Shown here in pieces: positions 18,619 to 27,217 of a stretch of 40,245 nucleotides of DNA (positions within the stretch are counted from its first letter, which is position 1; each line of letters starts with the position of its first letter). The stretch covers positions 1 to 40,245 of the IMG/VR virus record IMGVR_UViG_3300034104_001493; one strand, 5' to 3'. The notes beneath the pieces were generated by a model. That model was not told the DNA's origin. It was given only the letters and a program-made list of their open reading frames with translations, and did no database searches. The translations under genes were made by a program, and so were the position numbers. Origin of the DNA: a virus.

Positions 18619-19683
18619 ATGGTGAAGATTGCAGTTTACACTATAGCCCTTAATGAAGAAAAGCATGTAGCTCAATGGGCAGAAGCTACCAAAGACGCAG
18701 ACTACAGGTTGGTTTGCGACACGGGATCAACAGACAAAACTGTTGAACTACTCAAGAAACACAAAATAGATACTTACAAAATTAGTGTTAAGCCATGGCG
18801 CTTTGACAGCGCACGAAATACAGCACTAAATTTAGTACCAGATGATGTTGATGTTTGCTTAATCTTGGACATGGATGAAGTTCCAGAGCCAGGCTTCTTT
18901 GATAAGGTGCGTGAACAATGGATTTCGACAGCGAATCGTGGTTGGGTTGGGCTGAATACTGGCAGTACATGGGCAGCCGACAGGCTACATTCGCGCCAGG
19001 GATTCGTATGGAAGTACGCTTGCCATGAAGTTGCAGTGCCTAGCATGGGCACTGAAGTAGAATACTGTTTCATACAGGCAACCATAGAACACAAGCCAGA
19101 CAACACTAAGTCCCGCGGGCAATACCTAGACATGCTTAAAGAGTGTGTCAATGAGATGCCAGATGACATGCGGATGCGTGTATATTTAATACGTGAATAT
19201 TACTTTGCAGGAAAATGGCAGGAACTAATAGATGAAGGACAACGATTATTCGCTCACGACAGAGTGGGTAACTGCTGGCTTAGTGAGCTTGCCGCTGCTT
19301 ATCGCGGTGCTGGTGATGCTTACGACAAACTAGGTAGCCAAGACCTAGCAAAAGAAATGTACGAAAAGGGAATGGAAGTTGCTCCTAATGAAATGGAAGC
19401 AGTTTTTCCCTTAGCGTACTGGCATTACGTAAATAAAAACTGGCAAGAATGTTTTGACTTAGCCAATAAAGTTAATGAACTTAAACCTAGTGGACATTAT
19501 CTTGTAGATGAATCTATCTATAAGTGGCGAGCATTTGATCTTTTAGCCATTGCTTCTTGGAACCTAGGTAAAAAAGGTTCGGCTAAAAAATGGGGACGAC
19601 TAGCAGTAGAGGGAAACCCTACGGACAAACGACTCATTGATAATTACGAATTTATGCTGAAGGGACAAACCAATGGCATGTAG
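18619..19683 (+). CDS. Family 2-like glycosyltransferase with TPR-like C-terminus
   Basis: Transfers a sugar from a nucleotide donor. Residues 1-170 are a GT-A domain: IALNEEKHVAQW at the start, DTGSTDKT (34-41) in the donor-binding loop, SARNTAL near 64, and DMDE (84-87) as the metal-binding motif. Residues about 180-350 are helical repeats resembling TPRs, which often hold a protein acceptor. 354 residues. ATG at 18619 has AGGG only 4 nt away; GTG at 18622 is an alternative. It follows the collagen-like fibre, has its own promoter-like sequence and is flanked by duplicated Cys-rich gene starts, so it looks like an inserted accessory gene. The target could be the fibre or the host surface. 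Confidence 0.85.
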   Translation: MVKIAVYTIALNEEKHVAQWAEATKDADYRLVCDTGSTDKTVELLKKHKIDTYKISVKPWRFDSARNTALNLVPDDVDVCLILDMDEVPEPGFFDKVREQWISTANRGWVGLNTGSTWAADRLHSRQGFVWKYACHEVAVPSMGTEVEYCFIQATIEHKPDNTKSRGQYLDMLKECVNEMPDDMRMRVYLIREYYFAGKWQELIDEGQRLFAHDRVGNCWLSELAAAYRGAGDAYDKLGSQDLAKEMYEKGMEVAPNEMEAVFPLAYWHYVNKNWQECFDLANKVNELKPSGHYLVDESIYKWRAFDLLAIASWNLGKKGSAKKWGRLAVEGNPTDKRLIDNYEFMLKGQTNGM

Positions 19684-19990
19684 AACAGGTTGTCGCACAC
19701 AGGATCACGCCACATGGGGTGATTGCTTACGTGCCTCTAACATTCAAATGAACGCTGGCGATGCAGCTAGCGGTAAGGCAATGTCTAATGCTAAATGGAA
19801 TGGCGAGCTTGATGCTTACGCTAACGCTAGGGCACAGGGCATACAGCCTGCAGGTACTCGCATGGGTCAGATCATCGAGGCTGAGAAGGCCAGTGAAACT
19901 TTGGGCAAGGCGTACAACGCAGAAACCATGCCAGCCGCAAAGACAATAGATAAAGCAACAGCAAGAACTATGACCGAAGTGGGACTGTAA
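19673..19990 (+). CDS. Cys-rich N-terminus protein (105 aa)
   Basis: A 105-residue protein whose start overlaps the glycosyltransferase end by 11 nt. It opens MACRTGCRTQDHATWGDC, a short Cys/His cluster shared with the 31-residue protein at 18509, then a helical region with DAYANARAQGIQPAGT and a C-terminal helix. I recognise the opening from phages of uncultured actinobacteria but know no function. The metal-binding look is inference. TAATG links it to the next gene. Confidence 0.72.
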   Translation: MACRTGCRTQDHATWGDCLRASNIQMNAGDAASGKAMSNAKWNGELDAYANARAQGIQPAGTRMGQIIEAEKASETLGKAYNAETMPAAKTIDKATARTMTEVGL

Positions 19991-20256
19991 TGGCTAACAA
20001 ACCTGATGCACGCTTAAAGAGCGCTGGCGTAACTGGTTACAACAAACCAAAGCGCACACCAAGTCACCCAACTAAGTCGCACGTAGTTGTGGCTAAAGAA
20101 GGCGACAAGGTTAAAACCATTCGCTTCGGTCAGCAAGGTGTCTCTGGTTCCCCAGATGGATCTAAGCGTAACGAAGCCTTCAAGGCGCGTCACTCAAAGA
20201 ACATTGCTAAAGGTAAAATGTCTGCAGCGTACTGGGCCAATAAGGAGAAATGGTGA
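19990..20256 (+). CDS. Small basic conserved phage protein
   Basis: An 88-residue, strongly basic protein. The second half carries KTIRFGQQGV, RNEAFKARHSKNI and SAAYWANKEKW, a pattern found in small conserved proteins of several marine and freshwater phages, with RHSKN and YWA as fixed points. Possibly a virion or nucleic-acid-binding protein. TAATG couples it to the previous gene, and the next GTG overlaps its stop. Confidence 0.75.
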   Translation: MANKPDARLKSAGVTGYNKPKRTPSHPTKSHVVVAKEGDKVKTIRFGQQGVSGSPDGSKRNEAFKARHSKNIAKGKMSAAYWANKEKW

Positions 20257-20411
20257 ATAAAAAAGTTTGGGAAAAGCCAAACCCTAAAACAAAATCCAAG
20301 TCTCTAACATCAAGTCAAAAGGCTAGCGCCAAGGCTAAGGCCAAAGCTGCTGGTAGACCATACCCAAATCTAGTGGATAACATGAACGCCGCTAAAAAGA
20401 AAGGCAAGTAA
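20253..20411 (+). CDS. Very basic Lys/Ala-rich small protein (52 aa)
   Basis: A 52-residue protein starting at GTG that overlaps the preceding TGA (GTGA), with AAGGAG upstream. Highly basic: KPNPKTKSKSL, then QKASAKAKAKAAGRPYP and a KKKGK end. Probably disordered and nucleic-acid binding. The sequence coding its C-terminus is repeated, with two changes, upstream of 20558. Confidence 0.65.
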   Translation: MNKKVWEKPNPKTKSKSLTSSQKASAKAKAKAAGRPYPNLVDNMNAAKKKGK

Positions 20412-20413
20412 TT

Positions 20414-20527
20414 ATGTGTGTTGAATGTGGATGCAACAAGAATCAAATTGGAAAGATCAACGACAAGTTAACTGGCAAGCCTGACAAGCCAGGTGGCGGT
20501 TACGAAGGCGTTGGCGGTTCTAAATAA
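20414..20527 (+). CDS. Cys-rich mini-protein (37 aa)
   Basis: A 37-residue protein, MCVECGCNKNQIG followed by a Gly/Lys-rich tail. The CxxCxC cluster suggests metal binding, though three Cys alone do not make a full site, so it may dimerise. AAAGGCAAG lies upstream. The protein is of unknown function and one of several CxxC-bearing mini-proteins encoded here. Confidence 0.6.
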   Translation: MCVECGCNKNQIGKINDKLTGKPDKPGGGYEGVGGSK

Positions 20528-20536
20528 TAATAAGTC

Positions 20537-20560
20537 TAAAAAGAAGGGTAAGTAATTATG
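20537..20560 (+). repeat. Second copy of a 24-nt gene-end/leader sequence
   Basis: TAAAAAGAAGGGTAAGTAATTATG at 20537-20560 matches 20393-20416 at 22 of 24 positions. In copy one it encodes the KKKGK end of the basic protein and the leader of the next gene. Copy two could read KSKKKGK-stop but has no open gene before it. It looks like the remnant of a duplicated gene end that now supplies a ribosome binding site. Confidence 0.6.
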
Positions 20561-20812
20561 GCTGCTGGTGATGGTCGCACAATGCAATACCACCTTAACC
20601 GTTTGGCTGGAACATTAAATGAATTTGATGTGCCACGCTTTGACGCTCAAGGTGCTGCAAATATTTGGGCTAGCACCAACGGTCTGGCTCTTCAAGGTGC
20701 TTTGAATAGCAAGGCTGGAACATCTGGTCTTGCTGTTCAGGGTGCACTTAACAAACTGGCTGGTACCTCTGGCCTCGGAGAAAACGAAGCTGCAGCAAGG
20801 ATCATAGCATGA
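20558..20812 (+). CDS. Internally repeated small tail-region protein
   Basis: An 84-residue protein with short internal repeats: NGLALQGALNSKAGTSG, then SGLAVQGALNKLAGTSG, preceded by QGAANIWASTNG. I recognise this repeat type from actinophage proteins near fibre genes, but no function is known. AAGGG lies upstream of the ATG, and its TGA overlaps the next ATG. Confidence 0.7.
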   Translation: MAAGDGRTMQYHLNRLAGTLNEFDVPRFDAQGAANIWASTNGLALQGALNSKAGTSGLAVQGALNKLAGTSGLGENEAAARIIA

Positions 20813-21696
20813 ACTTTCAAGACATGGTAGATGAAGTTCTCATCAACGTGGCTGGCTACACACAGCGCCAGGACCAAGCAACATTTCTAACAGCCGCTAT
20901 AAACGAGTCGGCACTCCAGTTTTCTGTACAAGACGGAAACGTATTGTCACGTGGTCTTGTAGAAATTGATGATGAACTTGTATGGGTTGACCGTTTTGAC
21001 CGCAGTGCAGGCATTGCTTACATTACACCATCTGGCCGTGGTTTTCGTAACTCAACAGTAGCACCACATTCTGTTGGTGCCCGTGTTGTTATCAGCCCTG
21101 CATACCCACGTGTCGTAATCAAGAAGGCAATTAACAACGCTATTACTGGTGTATACCCTGACCTATTTGGTACGTTCTACACCACGTTCCCGTTTGTTGC
21201 TACACGTTCTACCTACCAGCTACCTTCGGATGCACTAGATGTACTTGCTGTATCTTGGCAGACCGTAGGACCTACAAAAGAATGGTTACCAGTACGCCGT
21301 TGGCGCATTGATAAGACTGCAAACCCACAAACATTTAACACAGGTAAGTCACTGTCTGTCTACGATGGTATTGTCCCTGGACGTACAGTAAACGTAGTTT
21401 ACTCAAAGAAGCCAACAAAGCTTGTACTTAATTCAGATGACTTTGTAGACTCAGGCCTACCTGATTCCGCCGAAGAAGTAATTATCCTTGGCGCTTCATA
21501 CCGCGTAGCTGCTTATCTAGATCAAGCACGTGTTACAGGTATGTCCGTTGAAGCTGATGCTATTGACCAGTCTAACCCATCAGGTGCTGGTGCTCAGGTT
21601 TCTCGTTACCTCTTTGCTCAATACAGAGATCGTTTAAGTGTTGAGGTACGTCGTCAGCAAGAATATTTCCCAGTCCGCGTCCACTACACCCGATAG
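20809..21696 (+). CDS. Tail adaptor / tubular-A-like protein
   Basis: A 295-residue protein coupled to the previous gene by ATGA. Helical N-terminus, a beta region with RGFRNSTVAPHSVGARVV, and a helical C-terminus with QVSRYLFAQYRDRLSVE and RQQEYFPVRVHYTR. The alternation resembles podoviral head-to-tail adaptor (gatekeeper) proteins and occurs in the same position, before the nozzle-like gene. Assigned by architecture and context, not by a diagnostic motif. Confidence 0.6.
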   Translation: MNFQDMVDEVLINVAGYTQRQDQATFLTAAINESALQFSVQDGNVLSRGLVEIDDELVWVDRFDRSAGIAYITPSGRGFRNSTVAPHSVGARVVISPAYPRVVIKKAINNAITGVYPDLFGTFYTTFPFVATRSTYQLPSDALDVLAVSWQTVGPTKEWLPVRRWRIDKTANPQTFNTGKSLSVYDGIVPGRTVNVVYSKKPTKLVLNSDDFVDSGLPDSAEEVIILGASYRVAAYLDQARVTGMSVEADAIDQSNPSGAGAQVSRYLFAQYRDRLSVEVRRQQEYFPVRVHYTR

Positions 21697-21703
21697 GTAA
21701 ACC

Positions 21704-23284
21704 ATGCCAGCAGTAAATCGTTATTATTCATCAGTTGCCGTTGATACAACATTAAGTTTTTCAATCTCAAGCACCGATCTTTCACTTGTTGTTGGATCAA
21801 CAGCAGGTTTTCCAACCTCGTACCCATATACACTTGCCATTGGTTACGACCTAAATAACGAAGAACTTGTTACCATTGTTGGCGCATCTGGCACAACTCT
21901 TACCATAGGTACAACTGTAGCTGGTGGTGCTAATATAGCAGGCCGTGGCGTAGATGGCACAAACGATCAAGCACATGTTGCAGGTGAAGCAGTTAAGCAT
22001 GTTATCTCTGCACGTGACATGACCGAGGCTCAAGCTCATATTGCCGCTGAATCTGGTGCTCATGGAGTTACTGGCGCCATTGTTGGCACAACAGATCTAC
22101 AGACATTAAGCAGTAAGACTTTGGCTAGTCCAACAATTACAGGAACCATAACTGGTGCGGTGGTTACTAGCGCAAACATTGTTGATGGAACTATTGTTAA
22201 CGCTGACATTAACGCTAGTGCTGCTATTGCTGATACTAAACTTGATACCATCGCTACTGCTGGTAAAGTTTCTAATAGCGCAACTACGGCAACAAGCGCA
22301 AATACTGCTTCTGCAATAGTTGCTCGCGACTCATCAGGAAACTTTAGTGCTGGAACCGTTACTGCCAACTTAACTGGTAATGTAACTGGTAATGCTACAA
22401 CTGCTACTTCGTTTCAAACAGCAAGAAATATTAATGGTGTTTCTTTTAATGGTACAGCAGATATTACAGTTGCTGACTCAACAAAATTGCCAACAGCAGG
22501 TGGAACAGTAACTGGTGCATTAAATGTAAATGGAAATTTATATGCAACAAACGGTCTACTTTTTCTAGGTGCCAATGACTACATTGAATTTAATGAAGGA
22601 GGTAACCTATTCTATTTTAGGGCTGATGGCGCAGCAGGAGCAGGTATCTCTGCAGGGTATGGAGGATTTAGTAGAATTGACTCCGATGGTGACATTACTA
22701 CCAATACCGATGTATTCGCTTCTGGCGACATAGGCAGTTACGGAGTTATCAGCAATCCATGGGTTGAACTAGCAACTGCTCTTTGCCGACCGAAAGACGA
22801 TAACGATACAGCCCTTGGGTCTGTTGGCACCACTCCAAAACGCTGGACGCGTGTATTTGCAGTTAACACAACTATTTCCTCATCTGATGAACGAGATAAG
22901 TTGGACATTAACGATTCTCCACTTGGACTAGATTTCATTAACGACTTGCGTCCAGTTTCCTACCGATGGAAAGTTGGCGAAAAGAAAACAATCATTGACC
23001 AAGAGGGCAATCCAGTTCTTGATGCTGATGGCAACAAGACTTATGAAGTTCGTGAGGGTGTTCGCAAGCATTACGGTCTTATTTCTCAAGAGGTAAAGCA
23101 AGCACTTGATAATTCTGGTGTAGATGACTTTGCTGGTTGGGTACAAGATGACTTGTCTGACCCAGACTCACATCAGTCTATATCATACGAACAATTTATT
23201 GCTCCATTGATTAAGTCTGTTCAAGAATTATCTGCAGAAGTGCAAACTCTTAAGGCTAAGGTAGCAGAACTAGAGGCTAAATAA
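21704..23284 (+). CDS. Tail fibre/spike with C-terminal S74 intramolecular chaperone
   Basis: A 526-residue fibre. The N-terminal part is beta-rich with an EDVT-like loop and repeats of ANTAS and GNVTGNATTAT type. The C-terminal domain (about 388-526) is a peptidase S74 chaperone: SSDERDKLDI with the reactive Ser-Asp, FINDLRPVSYRWK, HYGLISQEVKQAL, and a terminal coiled coil. Such domains fold the trimer and then cut themselves off. TAGGT lies before the ATG. TAATG couples it to the next gene. This is the second fibre; with the collagen-like one, two receptor-contacting proteins are encoded. Confidence 0.87.
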   Translation: MPAVNRYYSSVAVDTTLSFSISSTDLSLVVGSTAGFPTSYPYTLAIGYDLNNEELVTIVGASGTTLTIGTTVAGGANIAGRGVDGTNDQAHVAGEAVKHVISARDMTEAQAHIAAESGAHGVTGAIVGTTDLQTLSSKTLASPTITGTITGAVVTSANIVDGTIVNADINASAAIADTKLDTIATAGKVSNSATTATSANTASAIVARDSSGNFSAGTVTANLTGNVTGNATTATSFQTARNINGVSFNGTADITVADSTKLPTAGGTVTGALNVNGNLYATNGLLFLGANDYIEFNEGGNLFYFRADGAAGAGISAGYGGFSRIDSDGDITTNTDVFASGDIGSYGVISNPWVELATALCRPKDDNDTALGSVGTTPKRWTRVFAVNTTISSSDERDKLDINDSPLGLDFINDLRPVSYRWKVGEKKTIIDQEGNPVLDADGNKTYEVREGVRKHYGLISQEVKQALDNSGVDDFAGWVQDDLSDPDSHQSISYEQFIAPLIKSVQELSAEVQTLKAKVAELEAK

Positions 23285-25188
23285 TGACGCAATTTAGCAT
23301 CACGGAAGATCCAATAAATCCCATAGGTCGTTCACCTCAAACAACCATTCTCTACACAAACCAAAACAATGTGTATGACATAGCTGTTGGTGGTGAACCA
23401 TTCTTCCTTGGTGCATCGGACAAGTATCCGTATCACAGAGAAACTGCGTCGTATAAACGACAGCAGTTGGATCTCACCCAACAACCAGGTGAGCAGACCT
23501 TTGAAGGCTGGTGGCTACGGTCCCAGTCTTCTTGGCATTTAGGCGCAGGTATCAATTACCTTGAACCATTACAAGGTGAAGATGTTATCTATCGGTTTAA
23601 CAAATCAAATGGTGTAGATGTCTGGACTCCAGGCGAAGCAACTCTATTGCCCGATGTGGTCAACGTGTTAGCCGTATCTGGCGAGAGCCATCTTATTGGT
23701 GCCATTGATGGTAGTAATGTGTCTTGTGTATTTGTATCTGACGGTGCAGCACTTAAGCGCGTTGCCCCTACTGGTGCCACAGGATCTACGACTACTGTGA
23801 CTTACGGTGGTTCAGGATCTGACATAGTTGCCTTGACCCAAGATGGAACCAACTATTACGCAGCTAACAGCACTGGTATTTACACAGGGCTATTAACTGG
23901 ATCAGGTACTGGAACTCTTGCCTGGAACACTGGTTCATCTAATGTATCTATGGGTTGGGTTAAGCAACGTCTGTTTGCTGGCATTGCTGACAAATTGTAT
24001 CAACTAACTGGCACTGGGCCGACACTTCCAACAGCTATTTACGACCATCCTAATGCAAACTGGAAATGGACTTCTATTGTTGAAGGTCCAACTGCTATCT
24101 ATGCTTCAGGTTATGCTGGCACCGCCTCTGCTATCTACAAGATAAGTCTTAACACTGATGGCACTTTACCTACATTAACTAATGCCGTAACAGCAGCAGA
24201 CTTCCCAGATGAAGAACATGTAACTAGTCTTGGTACATACCTTGGTAAGTACATGCTTATCGGAACTAACAAGGGCGTACGTGTTGGTTTAATAGACACC
24301 GCAGGTAACATCGCCTATGGCGGTCTAACCTACAATCAAGAATCTAATGACCACATTACTGGCTTTGCTTTCCAGGATCGCTTTGCCTATGCCACTGTTA
24401 CTAGCGACATTGATGGTAAGTCTGGCTTAATCCGTATTGACTTGTCTTCACCTAACAGCGATGGTCTATACCCATGGGCTAATGACCTTGCCTCAGAAGC
24501 AACTGGTAACTGCAACGCTGTTGCTTTTATAGGCGAAACTAATCGCTTGGCATTTGTAGTCGAAAGTAGCGGTCTGTACTTCCAGCATCCAACACAGTTG
24601 GTAGCGCAGGGCTACATAGACACTGGTGCTATTCGTTACAACACCATGGAGAAGAAGCACTTTAAGTTAGTAAAGGTTCGCATTGCTTCTCCGTTTGAGG
24701 GAACAGTTGCTATCTCTACCATTGCTAAAGACGGTGACATTACCAGCATTACTACCGTAGGTAATGTTGGGTCAGCAGATCAAGACTTCTCAACTAACAT
24801 CAACACAGCTCAAGAGCAACTGGCTTTTAGGTTTACTCTTGGCCGTAGCATCATAGATCCTTCAAAGGGTGGCGGCATAGTTGGTTACCAAGTTAAGGCA
24901 CTACCTGCAAATAGAAGAACCCGCAGTATTTCAATACCTTTACTATGTTACGACTTTGAACAAGACCGCAACAACATTATGGTTGGTTGGGATGGACGTG
25001 CGTGGTCACGTTTATCAAGACTAGAGGACATTGAATCTAGCGGTAACACTGTTACAGTACAAGACTTCACTAGCGGTGAGCAGGTTGAAGCTCTTATTGA
25101 AAAGATAACCTTTGATCGCATCTCCCCACCTGACCGCAGGTTCCAGGGCTTCGGTGGAATTATTTACGTAATGGTTAGAACAGTCTAA
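23284..25188 (+). CDS. Tail nozzle-like (tubular-B-like) protein
   Basis: A 634-residue beta-rich protein with repeated motifs that look like propeller blades (for example VVNVLAVSGESHLIGAIDGS and DIVALTQDGTNYYAANSTG). C-terminal text RRTRSISIPLLCYDFEQDR and FTSGEQVEALIEKITFDR is typical of minor tail proteins. Size and position after a possible adaptor suggest a podoviral nozzle, but a siphoviral minor tail protein with a propeller fold cannot be excluded. Start and stop overlap neighbours as TAATG. Confidence 0.62.
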   Translation: MTQFSITEDPINPIGRSPQTTILYTNQNNVYDIAVGGEPFFLGASDKYPYHRETASYKRQQLDLTQQPGEQTFEGWWLRSQSSWHLGAGINYLEPLQGEDVIYRFNKSNGVDVWTPGEATLLPDVVNVLAVSGESHLIGAIDGSNVSCVFVSDGAALKRVAPTGATGSTTTVTYGGSGSDIVALTQDGTNYYAANSTGIYTGLLTGSGTGTLAWNTGSSNVSMGWVKQRLFAGIADKLYQLTGTGPTLPTAIYDHPNANWKWTSIVEGPTAIYASGYAGTASAIYKISLNTDGTLPTLTNAVTAADFPDEEHVTSLGTYLGKYMLIGTNKGVRVGLIDTAGNIAYGGLTYNQESNDHITGFAFQDRFAYATVTSDIDGKSGLIRIDLSSPNSDGLYPWANDLASEATGNCNAVAFIGETNRLAFVVESSGLYFQHPTQLVAQGYIDTGAIRYNTMEKKHFKLVKVRIASPFEGTVAISTIAKDGDITSITTVGNVGSADQDFSTNINTAQEQLAFRFTLGRSIIDPSKGGGIVGYQVKALPANRRTRSISIPLLCYDFEQDRNNIMVGWDGRAWSRLSRLEDIESSGNTVTVQDFTSGEQVEALIEKITFDRISPPDRRFQGFGGIIYVMVRTV

Positions 25189-25499
25189 TGAGCGTTCAAT
25201 ATTGGGCAAGTGTTGCACAAATAGCATCTGTTGTAGGGGGCGTATTGTTTGCGTTATGGAAAATCTGGAGAAAGATAGACCAGCACCAAGCTAACAGCGC
25301 TGCCCGTTCAGATGTTTTAGAAGTAAGACTTGACCGTATTGAATTACAGTTTGGACCTAACGGTGGTGGCCTGCGTGAAGCAGTTAACCGTATCTCATAC
25401 GACATAAACAGTATGGATAAAAAACTTGATGGAGTTACAAAAGAAGTATCTGAACTCAAGGGTGAGTTTAGACAACATGTAAAAGAGAGTGGAGAATAA
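25188..25499 (+). CDS. Membrane-anchored coiled-coil protein (DUF2746-like)
   Basis: A 103-residue protein: one N-terminal membrane helix (about 5-27) followed by a charged coiled coil with RLDRIELQFGPNGGGLREA and SMDKKLDGVTKEVSEL. The family occurs in actinophages next to lysis genes; a role in holin control or spanning the envelope is suggested but unproven. It heads the lysis block, coupled by TAATG to the nozzle-like gene. Confidence 0.75.
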   Translation: MSVQYWASVAQIASVVGGVLFALWKIWRKIDQHQANSAARSDVLEVRLDRIELQFGPNGGGLREAVNRISYDINSMDKKLDGVTKEVSELKGEFRQHVKESGE

Positions 25500-25733
25500 A
25501 TGTTAGAGATCGCTAAGAAGATTGTGGCAGCCTTTGCAGTTGCTTGTCTTGGTGTTATTGGTGCTGGTTCTATCCTCGGCGTTGAGGTATGGAAGTCCGC
25601 AGCTATGGCTGGTATCGGTGCTTGTGCAGTTATCGTTGAAAAGTTATGCCGTGCATACCTAGAAGATGGCAAGCTAACCGAATCTGAAATCAATGAAGTA
25701 TTTTCGGCCTACGAAAAAGGCTCCAAGAAGTAA
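25500..25733 (+). CDS. Holin candidate 1
   Basis: A 77-residue protein with two hydrophobic segments (about 8-30 and 33-50) and a charged C-terminal tail, KLTESEINEVFSAYEKGSKK. Small size, two membrane passes, position before an endolysin and GGAG 6 nt before the ATG all fit a class II holin, which times membrane permeabilisation. No diagnostic motif, so the call rests on topology and context. Confidence 0.68.
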   Translation: MLEIAKKIVAAFAVACLGVIGAGSILGVEVWKSAAMAGIGACAVIVEKLCRAYLEDGKLTESEINEVFSAYEKGSKK

Positions 25734-27038
25734 TTGAGTAAACTATTCCGCCTAGGGATTGTTTTATTTGTAGCAAGTATGTTTATGGTGTCTACACCTG
25801 CGAGTGCAAATGTGGTGTGTAATACCTACACCTACACAGGTCACGATGATACTGCTTATCCAGCAAATCTACCGTTCACTCTCAAGCTAGGGTTAACCGA
25901 ATACGAAAATGTTTATGTTACTACCAATGGAACACTAACCTTCGGTCAACCTGATGCAACCTTCCATGATTATCCACAAACACCTAGTGTATCTGTGGCT
26001 GGTTATGACTGGGTTACATTTGGACAGGGTGCTTATGTATCCTTTGGGTCAACTGATAACACATTATGTGTTGAGTGGAGCTTACGCCCATACCCGCAAT
26101 CAACGGGTGAACTTACACAGATTCGTTTGGTAATCAACAAGTATCCATCTGGCACCTGGCATGGTGAGGTAACAACCTTTGGTTGGTTGCCTAACGATTT
26201 ACGCCGTGGCATCCGTTATGTACAGGGTGAACCTGTCGTAACTATTGCTGCAGCTTTTGATGTTGGTAATGGTGGTGTACCTGTAGAGGTGCCACCTGCA
26301 CCAGTACCGTCATCGTTTACGGAACCACCAGTGCTACCTACGCCAAGCCCTGAACCAGTCCCAAGCATCGAGCCAAGCTTGGACCCAGAGCCAACGCCAA
26401 CGCCTGAACCTACTCAAAGTGAATCACCAACTCCCACAGTAGAACCGTCCCCAATGCCAACAGAGTCAGCATCGCCACTACCATCAGTAGAACCGACACC
26501 GACACCAAGCCCAACTGTTTCAGAAACTTTGACACCTACTCCAACCCCTTCAGAATCTGAGACAGTTGTTGTAGTACCGAGTCCAACTCCAACTTTAACT
26601 CCTGAGCCAGAGCCTTCGTCTCCAGTAGAAGTAACTCAGGAGCCAACTCTGAGTCCAACTCCTGAACCAACTGAGGATCCAATTCCATTACCTGCTCCTT
26701 CTAACCTTGAAGAGTTGTTAACATCTTACGCGCCTGAAGAGGCAATACCGTTTGATGTTCTTGTCGAACTTGGAATTGACTATAGCGAACTTCCACCAGA
26801 TCAACCAATCACATTGGAAAATGGTGTTGTCTTAACTGCTGAAGTTGCTGATGCGCTAGAGATCTTTGATGACACCAATGAATTGATTAGTGTTTTGTTT
26901 TCTAATCCTGGTAAGGCATTGAAAGCTATAAGTAATATCGGTACAGACATGTCACCAGAATCCAGAGAAACATCCCAGAATGTTGTAGTGTCTGCCGTCA
27001 TCGTTGGTCAGCTAGCCCAGATTAGGAGAATCAAATGA
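25734..27038 (+). CDS. Secreted Pro-rich protein in the lysis block
   Basis: A 434-residue protein starting at TTG directly after the previous stop. Residues 1-25 form a clear Sec signal peptide (KLFRLGIVLFVASMFMV, cleavage after ASA). Residues 26-180 are a beta-rich domain with VYVTTNGTLTFGQ and an aromatic-rich core. Residues about 185-325 are a low-complexity Pro/Thr/Ser/Glu wall-spanning-like stalk (PTPTPE, PSPTPT). The rest is an acidic helical domain with a mildly hydrophobic end. Signal peptide plus stalk is how actinobacterial surface proteins look, so it probably acts outside the membrane in the infected cell. Function unknown: superinfection exclusion, wall weakening or lysis timing are candidates. 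Confidence 0.8.
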   Translation: MSKLFRLGIVLFVASMFMVSTPASANVVCNTYTYTGHDDTAYPANLPFTLKLGLTEYENVYVTTNGTLTFGQPDATFHDYPQTPSVSVAGYDWVTFGQGAYVSFGSTDNTLCVEWSLRPYPQSTGELTQIRLVINKYPSGTWHGEVTTFGWLPNDLRRGIRYVQGEPVVTIAAAFDVGNGGVPVEVPPAPVPSSFTEPPVLPTPSPEPVPSIEPSLDPEPTPTPEPTQSESPTPTVEPSPMPTESASPLPSVEPTPTPSPTVSETLTPTPTPSESETVVVVPSPTPTLTPEPEPSSPVEVTQEPTLSPTPEPTEDPIPLPAPSNLEELLTSYAPEEAIPFDVLVELGIDYSELPPDQPITLENGVVLTAEVADALEIFDDTNELISVLFSNPGKALKAISNIGTDMSPESRETSQNVVVSAVIVGQLAQIRRIK

Positions 27039-27217
27039 TTGGGTGGATAAAGAAATACTTAAAGAACATCACTGCAGAAACGTACACTTTCTGTGGTCTC
27101 GCCATTGCTTACTTCACGTTAGAAGGCAGTGCGAAAAAAGTCACAGGACTAATCACTGCTTTTGGTCTTATTGTGTGGCTCATAACTATCCCACTAAGAG
27201 AAGAGGATGAAGACTAA
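27035..27217 (+). CDS. Holin candidate 2, two-TM protein
   Basis: A 60-residue protein: short amphipathic N-terminus, a hydrophobic segment (about 17-30), a turn with Lys, a second one (about 36-52), and an acidic EEDED tail. It lies directly before the endolysin and overlaps both neighbours (ATGA and TAATG). It is at least as good a holin candidate as 25500-25733; the pair could be holin and antiholin. Confidence 0.62.
   Translation: MIGWIKKYLKNITAETYTFCGLAIAYFTLEGSAKKVTGLITAFGLIVWLITIPLREEDED

Noticed and set aside
18509-19720. Flanking repeats of the glycosyltransferase as attachment or transposon ends
   Set aside because: They are diverged coding starts in direct orientation; no integrase, transposase or target duplication is visible.
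25196-25693. 165-codon minus-strand frame across the lysis genes
   Set aside because: Antisense to two well-supported genes with membrane and coiled-coil features; no binding site and no context.
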